DNA of 64,000 nt from GCA-002733465 sp039969155 (GTDB lineage: Bacteria > Pseudomonadota > Gammaproteobacteria > Enterobacterales > Kangiellaceae): contig JBDVOJ010000119.1 in the NCBI GenBank assembly GCA_039969155.1, positions 4,078-68,077 of the forward strand, read 5' to 3'. A program made the position numbers and the translations under genes. Numbering within the stretch: position 1 is the first letter of the stretch; the number at the start of each line of letters is the position of its first letter. The notes beneath the pieces were generated by a model. That model was not told the origin of the DNA and did not search any database. It saw only the letters and a program-made list of their open reading frames with translations. Shown one piece after another: positions 25,519-33,726 of the stretch.

Positions 25519-25875
25519 CTGGACGTGTTGGCGCTTAATACTAAGCCTGGTGATACGGTGACTTTGCGTGAGTGGGTCCGTGCTGTTAGTTTTTAACTCT
25601 CGAGGAATCATTATAAAATGGGATTAGTGTGAATTAAAGGCCTAGTGTGTAGACCAAAGGAGCAGGGTAATTCCTAAAACTTCGTATGTATTTTCGACCA
25701 TTTCCCTAATTTCGATTTAGCTGTTTAGTAAGTTGTTGAGGTTCGCAAAGCTCACCCGCAGGCTTACTACTTTGCCGAAGTTACCGAGTTAAAATGGTTA
25801 AATCAACAAGCATTAAACCCGTCTACTAGTTTGTTTTCGGGTTTCGCTACAAGCTCTACGCCGACCTACACTTAA
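25519..25875 (+). pseudogene. Coding-like remnants downstream of azoR
   Basis: 382 bp separate azoR from the next gene. The azoR frame continues beyond its TGA as LDVLALNTKPGDTVTLREWV plus RAVSF and a stop (25519-25596). After interrupted sequence the same frame resumes at 25732-25875 (EVRKAHPQAYYFAEVTELKW, then LNQQALNPSTSLF). These read like protein but have no start, and stops interrupt them. They could be fragments of a lost gene or chance translation of a repeat; the second overlaps the repeat copy at 25794-25852. Confidence 0.3.
25794..25852 (+). repeat. Imperfect repeat copy 2 (right of LysR/azoR)
   Basis: ATGGTTAAATCAACAA and, about 28 bases later, CGGGTTTCGCTACAA, matching the two boxes at 23565-23623. 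GCCGACCTAC follows at 25860-25869, comparable to the GTAGGTTGG arm that follows copy 1. Confidence 0.6.
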
Positions 25876-25900
25876 CTCCACTTACGTGTTGCTCAGAAGT

Positions 25901-26392
25901 TTACGAACACCCTTCAATAAAGTATATCGAGTCATCGCCCAATCTAAAACTACTAATAGTATCCTTTTCTGTTTCAAAAATTATTCCTATTTTTTCAGTC
26001 AGTTTTACTTCGAGGTATTCGCCTGCTCCTCCGAGGTAAGGATGCGGAGAAACTTCCACCTGCTTATACTTGGCGAGAACATCTGACTTGGTGGAACCGA
26101 TATGAATCCCTTTTGCTGTCGAGATGTTTTTATTCTCAAAAACATCAATTCTGGCAACTCGCCCATCAATAATCATAAATGCAATGTCTTTATATTGCTT
26201 GTCTGTAGACTCTAAGTAATAACAACTGGAGTCAGACTCCGCAGGGTGAGCAGTACTTTTTAAAGACTTAAATATTTTAATTGCGTCGGACGCGGTGATA
26301 CCTATTTTTACGCCTTTGAACGAATTCTTGGTTAACGATTCGGACTGTAATTGGAATGAAATCAGTAGTAAAAGAGTGAAAAAGTATTTCAT
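25901..26392 (-). CDS. Secreted protein with duplicated BamE/BLIP-like motif
   Basis: 163 residues with a signal peptide (YFFTLLLLISFQLQSES). Two similar half-repeats are visible: FKGVKIGITASDAIKIF (about 25-41) and AKGIHIGSTKSDVLAKY (about 93-109). Each is the G-I-x-I-G-x-T-x-x-D helix opening typical of SmpA/BamE/BLIP-like beta-alpha folds. Two Cys (CYYLE and the C-terminal EGCS) could form a disulfide. I do not recognise a named family; a periplasmic inhibitor or assembly factor is conceivable. The start has AAGG at 8 bases. The gene upstream is cut off by a strong terminator, so it has its own promoter. Confidence 0.6.
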   Translation of the reverse strand: MKYFFTLLLLISFQLQSESLTKNSFKGVKIGITASDAIKIFKSLKSTAHPAESDSSCYYLESTDKQYKDIAFMIIDGRVARIDVFENKNISTAKGIHIGSTKSDVLAKYKQVEVSPHPYLGGAGEYLEVKLTEKIGIIFETEKDTISSFRLGDDSIYFIEGCS

Positions 26393-26521
26393 GATCCGAC
26401 CTTATTCTTTAGTTTCTAATGATTGACACAATACTTTCGAAGATATAAGAATTTTGTAGGATTTCATAGCAGACTCGACATCGGCCTAAATCGAACCGTG
26501 CTTACCTGTCGTTCCATGTTC

Positions 26522-26550
26522 AAAAGGAGACTGGCTAACAGTCTCCTTTT
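26522..26550 (-). terminator. Strong intrinsic terminator after the amidohydrolase gene
   Basis: AAAAGGAGACT-ggctaac-AGTCTCCTTTT forms a perfect 11-bp stem with a 7-base loop and terminal T-run. It lies 25 bases past the amidohydrolase stop codon. Confidence 0.88.
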
Positions 26551-26574
26551 ACTCATTAAGTACTTCTACTCAAA

Positions 26575-29500
26575 TTATTTTGAATCCAACCCAGCCTTAA
26601 CCTCCGGCTGATACTCCCCCAAAGACTGCTTTTTCAATTTCTTCTTCTCAGGATAAGTTTGATCCAATGAATTAGCATCATACAAACGTCCATTTTTCAT
26701 AATGCTGTTAATCGCTTCGGAATTGCGAATATTATCCAATGGATTTTTATCAAGAATTAATAGGTCAGCTAATTTCCCTTCTTCTATTGAGCCTAGCTCT
26801 TTGCCAAAGCCAATGGCTTCTGCGCCAAAAATGGTTGCAGTTTTTAAAGTGTCATGATTACTCATGCCACCCGATTGCATTGCCCAAAGCTCCCAATGAA
26901 ATCCAATTCCTTGAATTTGACCATGACTACCAACACCCGCTTTACCGCCAGCTTCCACTAAATTTTTAATAAACTGGGCATGACGAGAAAATTTATGCTC
27001 GTCTTTATGGAACCAAGAAGCGCGTCGAAGTGCTCGGTTAGCTAGTTCGGTGTATGGCGTAAAATGACGCATTTTAGGATTGTTATAAACATCCTCTGTT
27101 GCGTAAAAATAATTCTCTCCCCAAGGACCGCTATAAGTCACTAGCAATGTCGGTGTGCTAGTCGTTCCAGACTCCTTAAAAAGATTAATCACATCACTAT
27201 ACAGTGGATAAACTGGCAAGTTATGTTCAACGCCCGGATAACCATCTATTGCGTGAGTTAAATCGATACGAATATCTAAGCCGCCTTCGGTGGTTGGCAT
27301 TAGTTCCAACTCTTTAGACGCTTTGATTAACCATTGACGTTGTTTTCGTTGACCTGTCATATACATTTTGAAGGTCTTGGTATCGTAGTACTCACTGTAA
27401 CGTCTTAGTGCATTTTTAGCATCGTCATAACTATTCAGGGGCTCGGTCCAGAAAACTCCGGGTCCTGTTGAATATATTCTGGGACCGACCATTTCGCCAC
27501 GCTCAACTTGATCTGAATAACTTAAAACATCAGTGGTTGCGGTCTGTGGATCACGAGTTGTGGTAACCCCATAGGCCAAGGTCGCTTCATATTGCCAAAC
27601 TTGTTCTCCGTGTAATTCGGGGATCAACCACATGGAATGATAATGAATATCAATGTAACCGGGAATAATGGTTTTACCAGAAACGTCTTTGGTTTCAACG
27701 CCAGCAGGAACGTTTAATGAGCCCGCTTTTCCAACCGATTTAATACGATTATTTTCAATGTAAACATCACCCTTCTCGATCACTTCATTACCTTTCATGG
27801 TGATAATGCGAGCACCGGTCAATAGTATTTTTCCCGAAGGAATATCTCGAGTCGCTTTAACTGCAATACGTTCTTCTTTTGGTTGATATTTCTTAGGCTT
27901 ATCATCTTCTTTTTTCTCTGCGACTTTTTTGTCATCCGACTTTTCATTCTTATCATCTGAACTTTTGTCGTTAGATTTTTTCTCTGCGATTTTCTCAGCT
28001 TTCTTTTTTTCTTCTTCTGCTTTCTTTTCTGCTTCTAACTTTTTCTCGAAAGCCTTGGCATCGGCTAAGTTGTAGGTAAATAACGCATTGGCTAACGACC
28101 ATTGAATATTTTTTCCTTGGTGATCCCACGTGGGAAAGTTGGCAGCAATTTCTGTTATTTGCTTGGCTGGAACACTTGCGCCTTTTATCGCCGAAGTATC
28201 TATAGTGGTAGGTTTGCCACCAGTCCAAGGGACGGTTACTGTAAATAACTGATTATTATTCAACGCAAAAGCTTGGTCACCCTTAGGCGCCATAACCACC
28301 AGCGCCGCAGGTGGTGCTTGCTTGGCTCTACCTAGTTTTTTACCAACCACTTTTAAGTGAGTTTTTAAATCTGAACCATCCCAGCGGAAAGAAACTAACC
28401 CTTGCTGCGCACCATAAGCATAAATGCGCTCTTTATTCTCAGTAAAATGTGCATAGAACATACCTTCGGCCGGAGCGATGATGGTTGCCTTTCCACCGCG
28501 ACTTGAAATCCAAACAAACTCGCTATATTGCTCATTGAAATAGAAACCTGTGGCATTCTTGCGTTCTCGCGCGGCACCTCTTTCTGCAACAATTCTATCG
28601 CCGTCGGGGCTCCAAACAACATTACGATAGACTGCTGATTTTTTGGTTAACTTTTGTGGTTTGCTATTAGCTTTTCCTCTCACTTTATAAATGTGCCCAC
28701 CTTGTTGACTATCCCAACTCACATAACTTAGATAGCGACCGTCAGGTGACCAAGCTGGCATGTATTCACCAACATCTCGATTAGTCACTCGTTTTGGTGT
28801 GCCGTTGGGATAATCCATAATGTAAAGTCTATCGAGAGAAGTAAACGCTAGCTTTTTGCCATTAGGTGAAAGTGCTGCGTGCCGAATTTGCCGAGCAGTA
28901 AACGCTTTCTCATCGGATATCTTATAATCAAAGGCCACTTTAGGTCCGATCCCAATATCAACATTGGCTTTGAATGGGATCGCGCTTTGTTTGCCAGACT
29001 CAATATTAATCGACCAGAATTTTCCGCCGTAAGACGCGACTAGATTTTTTGAGTCAGGCGTAAATGAATAGCCTGGCATAGTGCCCATAGCAGAACGTGA
29101 TTCTTGCTCATCATGTTGCACTGGATAGGCAAGCCATTTTTCATTACCGGAAATGAGATCTCGCAAAATCAACCCTGTCTCATGGTCATGACGAGTTGCA
29201 TAAACCATATATTTTCCATCGGATGATAAGGTTGGTCTCATGGCCGAACCATATTGGCTAGTCATTGATTGAAACTTGCCGGTATCACGGTCGAATCGAG
29301 AAACTTGAACTTGTGGAAATTGCGCGTTGTAATTCCAATCTCTGTTACGCACTTCAAACCAAAAATATCGAGGGTCATTTCCGAATGCAATTCCGGTTGC
29401 TTTTAAATCATCCGGCTTATCGAGTAACTGTATGCCCGCACCACCATCAATGTGATACATCCATAATTTGTGAGTAGTAAATAAACCGCTCGCTTTACCC

Positions 29501-30093
29501 GCAATTATATAATCACCGTCTAGCGTCCACTCGGGAGTCTGAAACTCTCCACTTGTATCCTTAGTCAGCTGCTCAGGCTCTGCGTCTTTTTCTGATAGAT
29601 CAAGTGTCCAAATATTTTCCGAACCGCTTTTATCGGTCACATAAACAATCTTTTTTCCATCTGGACTGAACCGGGGTTGCATATCCATTTCCATACCACT
29701 GGTAATGCGAGTTGCTTCGCCTCCCACCACCGGCATAGTGTACAAATCACCTAACAAATCAAAAACGATTGTTTGTCCATCAGGGCTCACATCTAACGAC
29801 ATCCATGAACCTTCAGTCGCTTCAAACTTAAGTTGTCGGTCTGGCTTTAAAGGAAGCCCTTCTTTCGACTCTTTTTCAGAGCTGTCAGCTTTTGCACCCT
29901 CCTCCTTAGAATCATCGTCATCTTCATTGTCTTTTTCATGATCACCAAAATGCCTTGGTTGCGGTAGAGAAGCTGCATTAGTTGGATAGGTTTCTTTGTC
30001 AGCAGTTTGAGGCTCTGGCAGCGAAAGTGCTAGCAGCGCACCGGAAAATGTCATACCGATTAACAAACTAAGGTATTGGGATTTAAAAGTCAT
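26575..30093 (-). CDS. Exported PD40 (TolB-like) propeller-amidohydrolase fusion
   Basis: 1172 residues with a Sec signal (YLSLLIGMTFSGALLALSLP). An acidic stretch (about 45-75) leads into WD40-like PD40 repeats across 90-650 (MQPRFSPDGKKIVYVTDKSG, LSPNGKKLAFTS, YMPAWSPDGRYLSYVSWDSQ). Residues 685-755 are a Lys/Glu/Asp-only linker. The rest is an amidohydrolase: GYIDIHYHSMW gives the HxH metal pair near residue 818, with later candidates in DLTHAIDGYPGVEHN and VGSHGQIQGIGFHWE, ending LGSIEEGKLADLLILDKNPL. Such fusions are annotated as TolB-like amidohydrolases, perhaps imidazolonepropionase- or prolidase-like peptidases of the periplasm. AAGGAG lies about 8 bases before the ATG. The substrate is unknown. 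Confidence 0.85.
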   Translation of the reverse strand: MTFKSQYLSLLIGMTFSGALLALSLPEPQTADKETYPTNAASLPQPRHFGDHEKDNEDDDDSKEEGAKADSSEKESKEGLPLKPDRQLKFEATEGSWMSLDVSPDGQTIVFDLLGDLYTMPVVGGEATRITSGMEMDMQPRFSPDGKKIVYVTDKSGSENIWTLDLSEKDAEPEQLTKDTSGEFQTPEWTLDGDYIIAGKASGLFTTHKLWMYHIDGGAGIQLLDKPDDLKATGIAFGNDPRYFWFEVRNRDWNYNAQFPQVQVSRFDRDTGKFQSMTSQYGSAMRPTLSSDGKYMVYATRHDHETGLILRDLISGNEKWLAYPVQHDEQESRSAMGTMPGYSFTPDSKNLVASYGGKFWSINIESGKQSAIPFKANVDIGIGPKVAFDYKISDEKAFTARQIRHAALSPNGKKLAFTSLDRLYIMDYPNGTPKRVTNRDVGEYMPAWSPDGRYLSYVSWDSQQGGHIYKVRGKANSKPQKLTKKSAVYRNVVWSPDGDRIVAERGAARERKNATGFYFNEQYSEFVWISSRGGKATIIAPAEGMFYAHFTENKERIYAYGAQQGLVSFRWDGSDLKTHLKVVGKKLGRAKQAPPAALVVMAPKGDQAFALNNNQLFTVTVPWTGGKPTTIDTSAIKGASVPAKQITEIAANFPTWDHQGKNIQWSLANALFTYNLADAKAFEKKLEAEKKAEEEKKKAEKIAEKKSNDKSSDDKNEKSDDKKVAEKKEDDKPKKYQPKEERIAVKATRDIPSGKILLTGARIITMKGNEVIEKGDVYIENNRIKSVGKAGSLNVPAGVETKDVSGKTIIPGYIDIHYHSMWLIPELHGEQVWQYEATLAYGVTTTRDPQTATTDVLSYSDQVERGEMVGPRIYSTGPGVFWTEPLNSYDDAKNALRRYSEYYDTKTFKMYMTGQRKQRQWLIKASKELELMPTTEGGLDIRIDLTHAIDGYPGVEHNLPVYPLYSDVINLFKESGTTSTPTLLVTYSGPWGENYFYATEDVYNNPKMRHFTPYTELANRALRRASWFHKDEHKFSRHAQFIKNLVEAGGKAGVGSHGQIQGIGFHWELWAMQSGGMSNHDTLKTATIFGAEAIGFGKELGSIEEGKLADLLILDKNPLDNIRNSEAINSIMKNGRLYDANSLDQTYPEKKKLKKQSLGEYQPEVKAGLDSK

Positions 30094-30458
30094 AGACGAA
30101 CTCCTTGTTAGCCGTTTTTTGATTTTGTTTTGATTTCGAAGCTGTTATTTAGCTTCAAATATACTAAGTATAAGACAAAGATTACTTAGAGAAAGCGGTA
30201 GGTAATTTCAGTATTCCTTCTGTAGGCCCTTATTTCAAAGGCGTGCAATCAAGGTATCCCAACCGAATCGTTAGATTGTACACCATACAAGGCAGATTGG
30301 GCTACTACGCGAAAAGGCTGCTGCTAAAGTGAGTTTTGGGGCGCCTGCGTCACCTGCAAGCGCTTACTCTGTTTAAGCAGGTGAGATATTAGAAAGTTGG
30401 ATGGAAGTCCCGTAATATGTTGATACTTAATATTAACCCTGCCTGATGGGCTCAAATC
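30094..30458. other. Divergent intergenic region
   Basis: 365 bp between the divergent amidohydrolase and HD genes, so both promoters lie here. GAAGCT-gttattt-AGCTTC (30138-30156) forms a hairpin in the amidohydrolase leader. TCACCTGC and GCAGGTGA (30350-30357 and 30377-30384) form an inverted repeat 75-110 bases upstream of the HD gene, a possible operator. No gene is supported. Confidence 0.4.
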
Positions 30459-31067
30459 ATGAATGAAGAACGTTGGCAAAATCTAATGCAAGCAATGGGA
30501 TTAAAACCATCGACAAGTTGCTTTAATGAGTTAGTGTCTGCCTATAACGAAAAACACCGTCATTATCATACTCAAAAGCATATTGAAGCGATGTTTAAGC
30601 ATTTTGACAAGACAAAAAACCTAACGAAGAACCCATTAGAAATGGAGCTTGCGATTTGGTTTCATGATGCTATCTACAAACCTTTTTCTTCTAGCAACGA
30701 GCTAGATAGTGCCAATTGGGCAAGCGATTTTCTTTTGGAGCAAAGTTACTCTCAAGATGGAATCGATCGAATCCACAAAATGATAATGAGTACCTTGCAT
30801 AACGGCCAAGCAGAAGCTGCAGATGAGCAACTGATTGTTGATATTGATCTCACAATTCTAGGAACAGCTGAATCTGTATACGATGAATTCGAACGCAATG
30901 TTAGGAAAGAATACAAATTGGTGCCGTGGCTTATTTATAAACGAAAGCGAAAGGAAATCCTTGAAGGCTTTTTACAGCAAGAAAATATTTATAAAACCAG
31001 CTTCTATCAAGAGCGTTTTGAAGACCAAGCAAGAGTTAATTTGTCTCGAGCGATCCAAGCATTATAG
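30459..31067 (+). CDS. HD-superfamily metal-dependent phosphohydrolase
   Basis: 202 residues, cytoplasmic. The motif order fits the HD fold: RHYHTQKHIEAM (H37, H41), ELAIWFHDAIY (H69-D70) and LIVDIDLTILG (D128, D130). This spacing and the YHTxxHI opening match the COG4339-type predicted metal-dependent phosphohydrolases, whose substrates are probably nucleotides. No other domain is present. The ribosome binding site is weak. The 3' flank is a repeat-rich stretch before the convergent tag gene. Confidence 0.82.
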   Translation: MNEERWQNLMQAMGLKPSTSCFNELVSAYNEKHRHYHTQKHIEAMFKHFDKTKNLTKNPLEMELAIWFHDAIYKPFSSSNELDSANWASDFLLEQSYSQDGIDRIHKMIMSTLHNGQAEAADEQLIVDIDLTILGTAESVYDEFERNVRKEYKLVPWLIYKRKRKEILEGFLQQENIYKTSFYQERFEDQARVNLSRAIQAL

Positions 31068-31117
31068 GAATTAGATAATAGATTGTGATTGTTATCTATT
31101 TCGAAGCTTCAAATATT

Positions 31118-31200
31118 CCCAAAGCTCGTTGTCAGCCTGAAGACTGACCTACACAAGAACCGCTTATCCTAGTCTTTTCTCCGTGTCCTCTGTGGTGAAT
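31118..31200 (+). repeat. Direct repeat copy 1 with CTCCGTGTCCTC element
   Basis: CCCAAAGCTC...TCAGCCTG...GACCTACACAAGAACC...TTTTCTCCGTGTCCTC and GTGGTGAAT. The same order of blocks recurs at 31238-31327, period about 120 bp. Confidence 0.75.
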
Positions 31201-31237
31201 AGTGTTTTTCTTTTGGCTTCTTTGAATTTTCAGAATC

Positions 31238-31327
31238 CCCAAAGCTCAGCATCAGCCTGCAGGCAGACCTACACAAGAACCATTCAATATAGTTTTTCTC
31301 CGTGTCCTCCGTGCCTCCGTGGTGAAT
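31238..31327 (+). repeat. Direct repeat copy 2 with CTCCGTGCCTCCGTGGTGAA element
   Basis: Second copy of the unit at 31118. It is longer by a duplicated CCTCCGTG, giving CCGTGTCCTCCGTGCCTCC followed by GTGGTGAAT. The CTCCGTG...GTGGTGAA string resembles a dispersed repeat seen in many bacterial genomes. A fragment occurs inverted near 5312-5324 (CCACGGAGGCAGA). Confidence 0.75.
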
Positions 31328-31376
31328 TCTTGCATCTTGTATCTTGTGTCTTGTGTCTTGTGTCTTGTGTCTTGTA
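31328..31376 (+). repeat. Heptanucleotide minisatellite (TCTTGTG)7
   Basis: Seven exact-length units in tandem: TCTTGCA, TCTTGTA, four TCTTGTG, TCTTGTA, followed by a T-run. It begins directly at the end of repeat copy 2 and ends 30 bases from the 3' end of tag. It is a likely slippage-prone locus. Confidence 0.9.
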
Positions 31377-31406
31377 TTTTTTAAGCCCTAGCCTAAAACT
31401 CTCAAC

Positions 31407-32015
31407 CTACAAACTTGGTTTCTGGAATGCTTTCCTAAGCTTATCCGCTTTGGCCCGATGGCTACATTCCTTGGCATGATCATTCACTAAGCCCATGGCC
31501 TGCATAAAAGCGTAGGCAGTTGTTGGGCCGACAAATTTCCAACCTCGCTTTTTTAATGCTTTAGCTAGGGCTGTCGATTCCTCAGTAGTCGCCACTACTT
31601 CAAATGGGTTGCTGCGCTTTTTCTTTGGTTCAAATGACCAAAAGAAAGCGGCCAAACTACCAGTTTCTTCAATGAGCTCGATGGCTCGTTTAGCATTATT
31701 AATCGCTGACTCAATTTTTCCACGATGCCGGATAATGCCTTCATCTTGCAATAAACGTAGAATGTCTTTTTCGGTAAACTTGGCTACTTTCTTATAATCG
31801 AAACCTTTAAAAGCTTTTCGAAAATTCTCTCGCTTAGTTAGAATCGTTCTCCAGCTTAAGCCCGATTGGAAACTTTCCAAACAAATTTTTTCGAATAATC
31901 GAATATCATCATCCACGGGATAACCCCATTCGTCATCATGATAATCAATGTATTGCTCGGTGGCCGAGCACCAGCCACATCGAGTCTTGCCATCTTCACC
32001 TTTAAATACTGACAT
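31407..32015 (-). CDS. tag: DNA-3-methyladenine glycosylase I
   Basis: 202 residues, slightly longer than E. coli Tag (187). The zinc ligands are all present: C13 (RCGWC), H25 (YIDYHDDEWG), H180 and C184 (NDHAKECSHR). The catalytic-site Glu is E47 in FEKICLESFQSGLSWRTIL. The helix-hairpin-helix region (DEGIIRHRGKIESAINNAK) and GWKFVGPTTAYAFMQAMGLV are standard. It excises 3-methyladenine from alkylated DNA in the cytoplasm. The start codon overlaps the stop of the DUF3817 gene (TAATG), so it is translationally coupled as the second gene of the pair. Confidence 0.95.
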   Translation of the reverse strand: MSVFKGEDGKTRCGWCSATEQYIDYHDDEWGYPVDDDIRLFEKICLESFQSGLSWRTILTKRENFRKAFKGFDYKKVAKFTEKDILRLLQDEGIIRHRGKIESAINNAKRAIELIEETGSLAAFFWSFEPKKKRSNPFEVVATTEESTALAKALKKRGWKFVGPTTAYAFMQAMGLVNDHAKECSHRAKADKLRKAFQKPSL

Positions 32016-32287
32016 TATGCTTGTTCCATTTTTTTAAAATATAATTCAACTGGGATAAATGCAAAAGGAATAATGGACGCAACAAAAAGCCCAAGCCATC
32101 CCGTTAAGGGCCACCCCTTCTTCCCAGCCAATACCAAAGAGAAAACTAAGTAGAGCATAAATAACACCCCATGAGTCATGCCTAAAACGTAAACGTATTC
32201 TCTTGAAATCAACTCTAAGGTCACACTTAAAATCACTAAAAATGAAATTCCTTCCACTAGACTAACAATTCGAAAAATATTTAACAT
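32015..32287 (-). CDS. DUF3817-family small membrane protein
   Basis: 90 residues with three hydrophobic helices. FRIVSLVEGISFLVILSVTL, then VLGMTHGVLFMLYLVFSLVL and WLGLFVASIIPFAFIPVELY reproduce the EG-x-S and G-x-x-HG landmarks of DUF3817 proteins. The function of the family is unknown. AGGA lies about 7 bases before the ATG. It is the first gene of a two-gene unit with tag. The upstream region carries a 22-bp-period direct repeat that could be its operator. Confidence 0.8.
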   Translation of the reverse strand: MLNIFRIVSLVEGISFLVILSVTLELISREYVYVLGMTHGVLFMLYLVFSLVLAGKKGWPLTGWLGLFVASIIPFAFIPVELYFKKMEQA

Positions 32288-32604
32288 CTAAAATCCTGGT
32301 AAGTTAATGGCTAGAAGTGTGTTTGGTTCTAGCGTTTTAGCTTGCCGAGCTTTAAACCCGACGCCATAGGTTTAAGATTAAATCGAATAATCGATTTTGT
32401 CGAGACTATCATTTTATTAAAACGAACCTATCATTTTTTAAAACGAGCTAATCTATTCAGCTAATCTTACATTTACGGGTTTGACTACCCATCAATTTTT
32501 TAGCATGGTGCACTTGATTTTAAAATGCAGCGCGGTCAGTATGTATCCTAAATAGGCAGCCTTTTTCTTAGGAAATGCTATTAACCTAAAAGACCCCCAT
32601 CAAA
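32288..32604. other. Divergent intergenic region with promoters
   Basis: 317 bp between DUF3817/tag and the beta-lactamase-like gene; both promoters should lie here. Apart from the tandem repeat at 32406-32446, nothing else stands out. Confidence 0.4.
32406..32446. promoter_or_regulatory. Tandem direct repeat, possible operator
   Basis: CTATCATTTTATTAAAACGA is repeated as CTATCATTTTTTAAAACGA with a 22-bp period (two helical turns) in a divergent promoter region. This spacing is compatible with two protein dimers on one face of the DNA. Confidence 0.45.
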
Positions 32605-33657
32605 ATGAAATACACCTTTGTTATTTTTTCCTTGTTCTGGTCAATATCTAGCTTTGCCGAAGTTGAGTTATTGCAAAGAGTATCAGCTAAAGAAGCAGGT
32701 TACTCTAGTGAGGCTCTCAAACAGCTAGAGCAGTACTTGGAAGACCATGGCTCAAGCAGCATGATCTTAATGTACGATGGAAAGGTATTCTTCGAATGGG
32801 GTAGTACCAATAAAAAACACACTGTTCATTCAATTAGAAAGGCGCTAATTAATTCTTTAATCGGGATCTACCATCAAAAAGGTCTTCTCCCTTTGGATAA
32901 ATCCCTAAAGGGTTATGACGTAGAGGACATTTATCCTTTATCCAAGATAGAGCGCTCTGCAACATTGAGACATTTGCTGCAATCCCGTTCAGGCGTTTAC
33001 CACCCAGCAGCCGCTGAGTCGCAAGGAATGAAGCAGTTACGACCAGAAAGGTATGCGCATGGCCCTGGTGAATATTATTATTACAACAATTGGGACTTCA
33101 ATGTCGCTGGAGCAATTCTTGAGAAAGAAACAGGGAAGAGCATCTATGAACTTTTCTTAAAAGATATCGCTGAGCCGCTTGGTATGCAGTATAAGGGAAA
33201 ATCTGTCTCTTTGGATGTATCAACAGACCCAGCGATACCAACATCCGACGGGTTCTATCTTTATGAACCGAAACAATCCAAATTTCCAGCTTACCACTTT
33301 AGATTATCCGCAAGGGATTTGGCTTTGTACGGACAACTCTATTTAAACCGTGGAAAATGGAACGGAAAGCAAATAATTCCCGCAGAATGGATTGACCTGA
33401 CGACACGTCCACATTCAATTTATAACGAAAAATATGGATTGTCTTACGGCATGTTTTGGTACTCATTAGTACCATCAGAGAAAAGCGAGCATCCACCTTC
33501 CTTTTACCACACGGGCACAGGTGTACATATGTTAGGGATTTATCCTAAGCATAAATTGGTGATGGTTCACCGAGTAGATACGGAAAATGAATCGCAGTTT
33601 ACAGGGAAAGATCTATACCCTTTGATTCAGTTAATGCACAAAGCACGATTGAATTAG
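32605..33657 (+). CDS. Secreted serine hydrolase, class C beta-lactamase-like
   Basis: 350 residues with a signal peptide (TFVIFSLFWSISSFA). The beta-lactamase/esterase fold motifs are S76-I-R-K79 (SxxK, VHSIRKALINSL), a Tyr-Tyr-Asn element in YYYYNNWDFNVAGAILEKETG, and HTGTG in place of KTG near the C-terminus. LRHLLQSRSGVYHP and SARDLALYGQLYLNRGKWNG are typical of this group. It acts in the periplasm as an esterase or D-amino-acid peptidase more likely than as an antibiotic-resistance enzyme. It is monocistronic and convergent with the DUF885 gene. The start has no strong Shine-Dalgarno. Confidence 0.83.
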   Translation: MKYTFVIFSLFWSISSFAEVELLQRVSAKEAGYSSEALKQLEQYLEDHGSSSMILMYDGKVFFEWGSTNKKHTVHSIRKALINSLIGIYHQKGLLPLDKSLKGYDVEDIYPLSKIERSATLRHLLQSRSGVYHPAAAESQGMKQLRPERYAHGPGEYYYYNNWDFNVAGAILEKETGKSIYELFLKDIAEPLGMQYKGKSVSLDVSTDPAIPTSDGFYLYEPKQSKFPAYHFRLSARDLALYGQLYLNRGKWNGKQIIPAEWIDLTTRPHSIYNEKYGLSYGMFWYSLVPSEKSEHPPSFYHTGTGVHMLGIYPKHKLVMVHRVDTENESQFTGKDLYPLIQLMHKARLN

Positions 33658-33726
33658 CCATATTCTTTGCGGCAACGACTCTCTAGAATCATTGTCTTGG
33701 TTATGTTTGCTTAACAACCCTAGGCT

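Noticed and set aside
25516..25596. Selenocysteine or stop read-through at the azoR TGA
   Set aside because: The azoreductase is already full length at the TGA and the extension has no family counterpart.
31328..31376. Heptamer array considered as CRISPR
   Set aside because: Units are 7 bp with no unique spacers and no cas genes nearby; it is a minisatellite.
31183..31479. 98-residue ORF on the + strand across the repeat region
   Set aside because: It translates the direct repeats and heptamer array into low-complexity sequence (LVSC repeats) and overlaps tag on the other strand.
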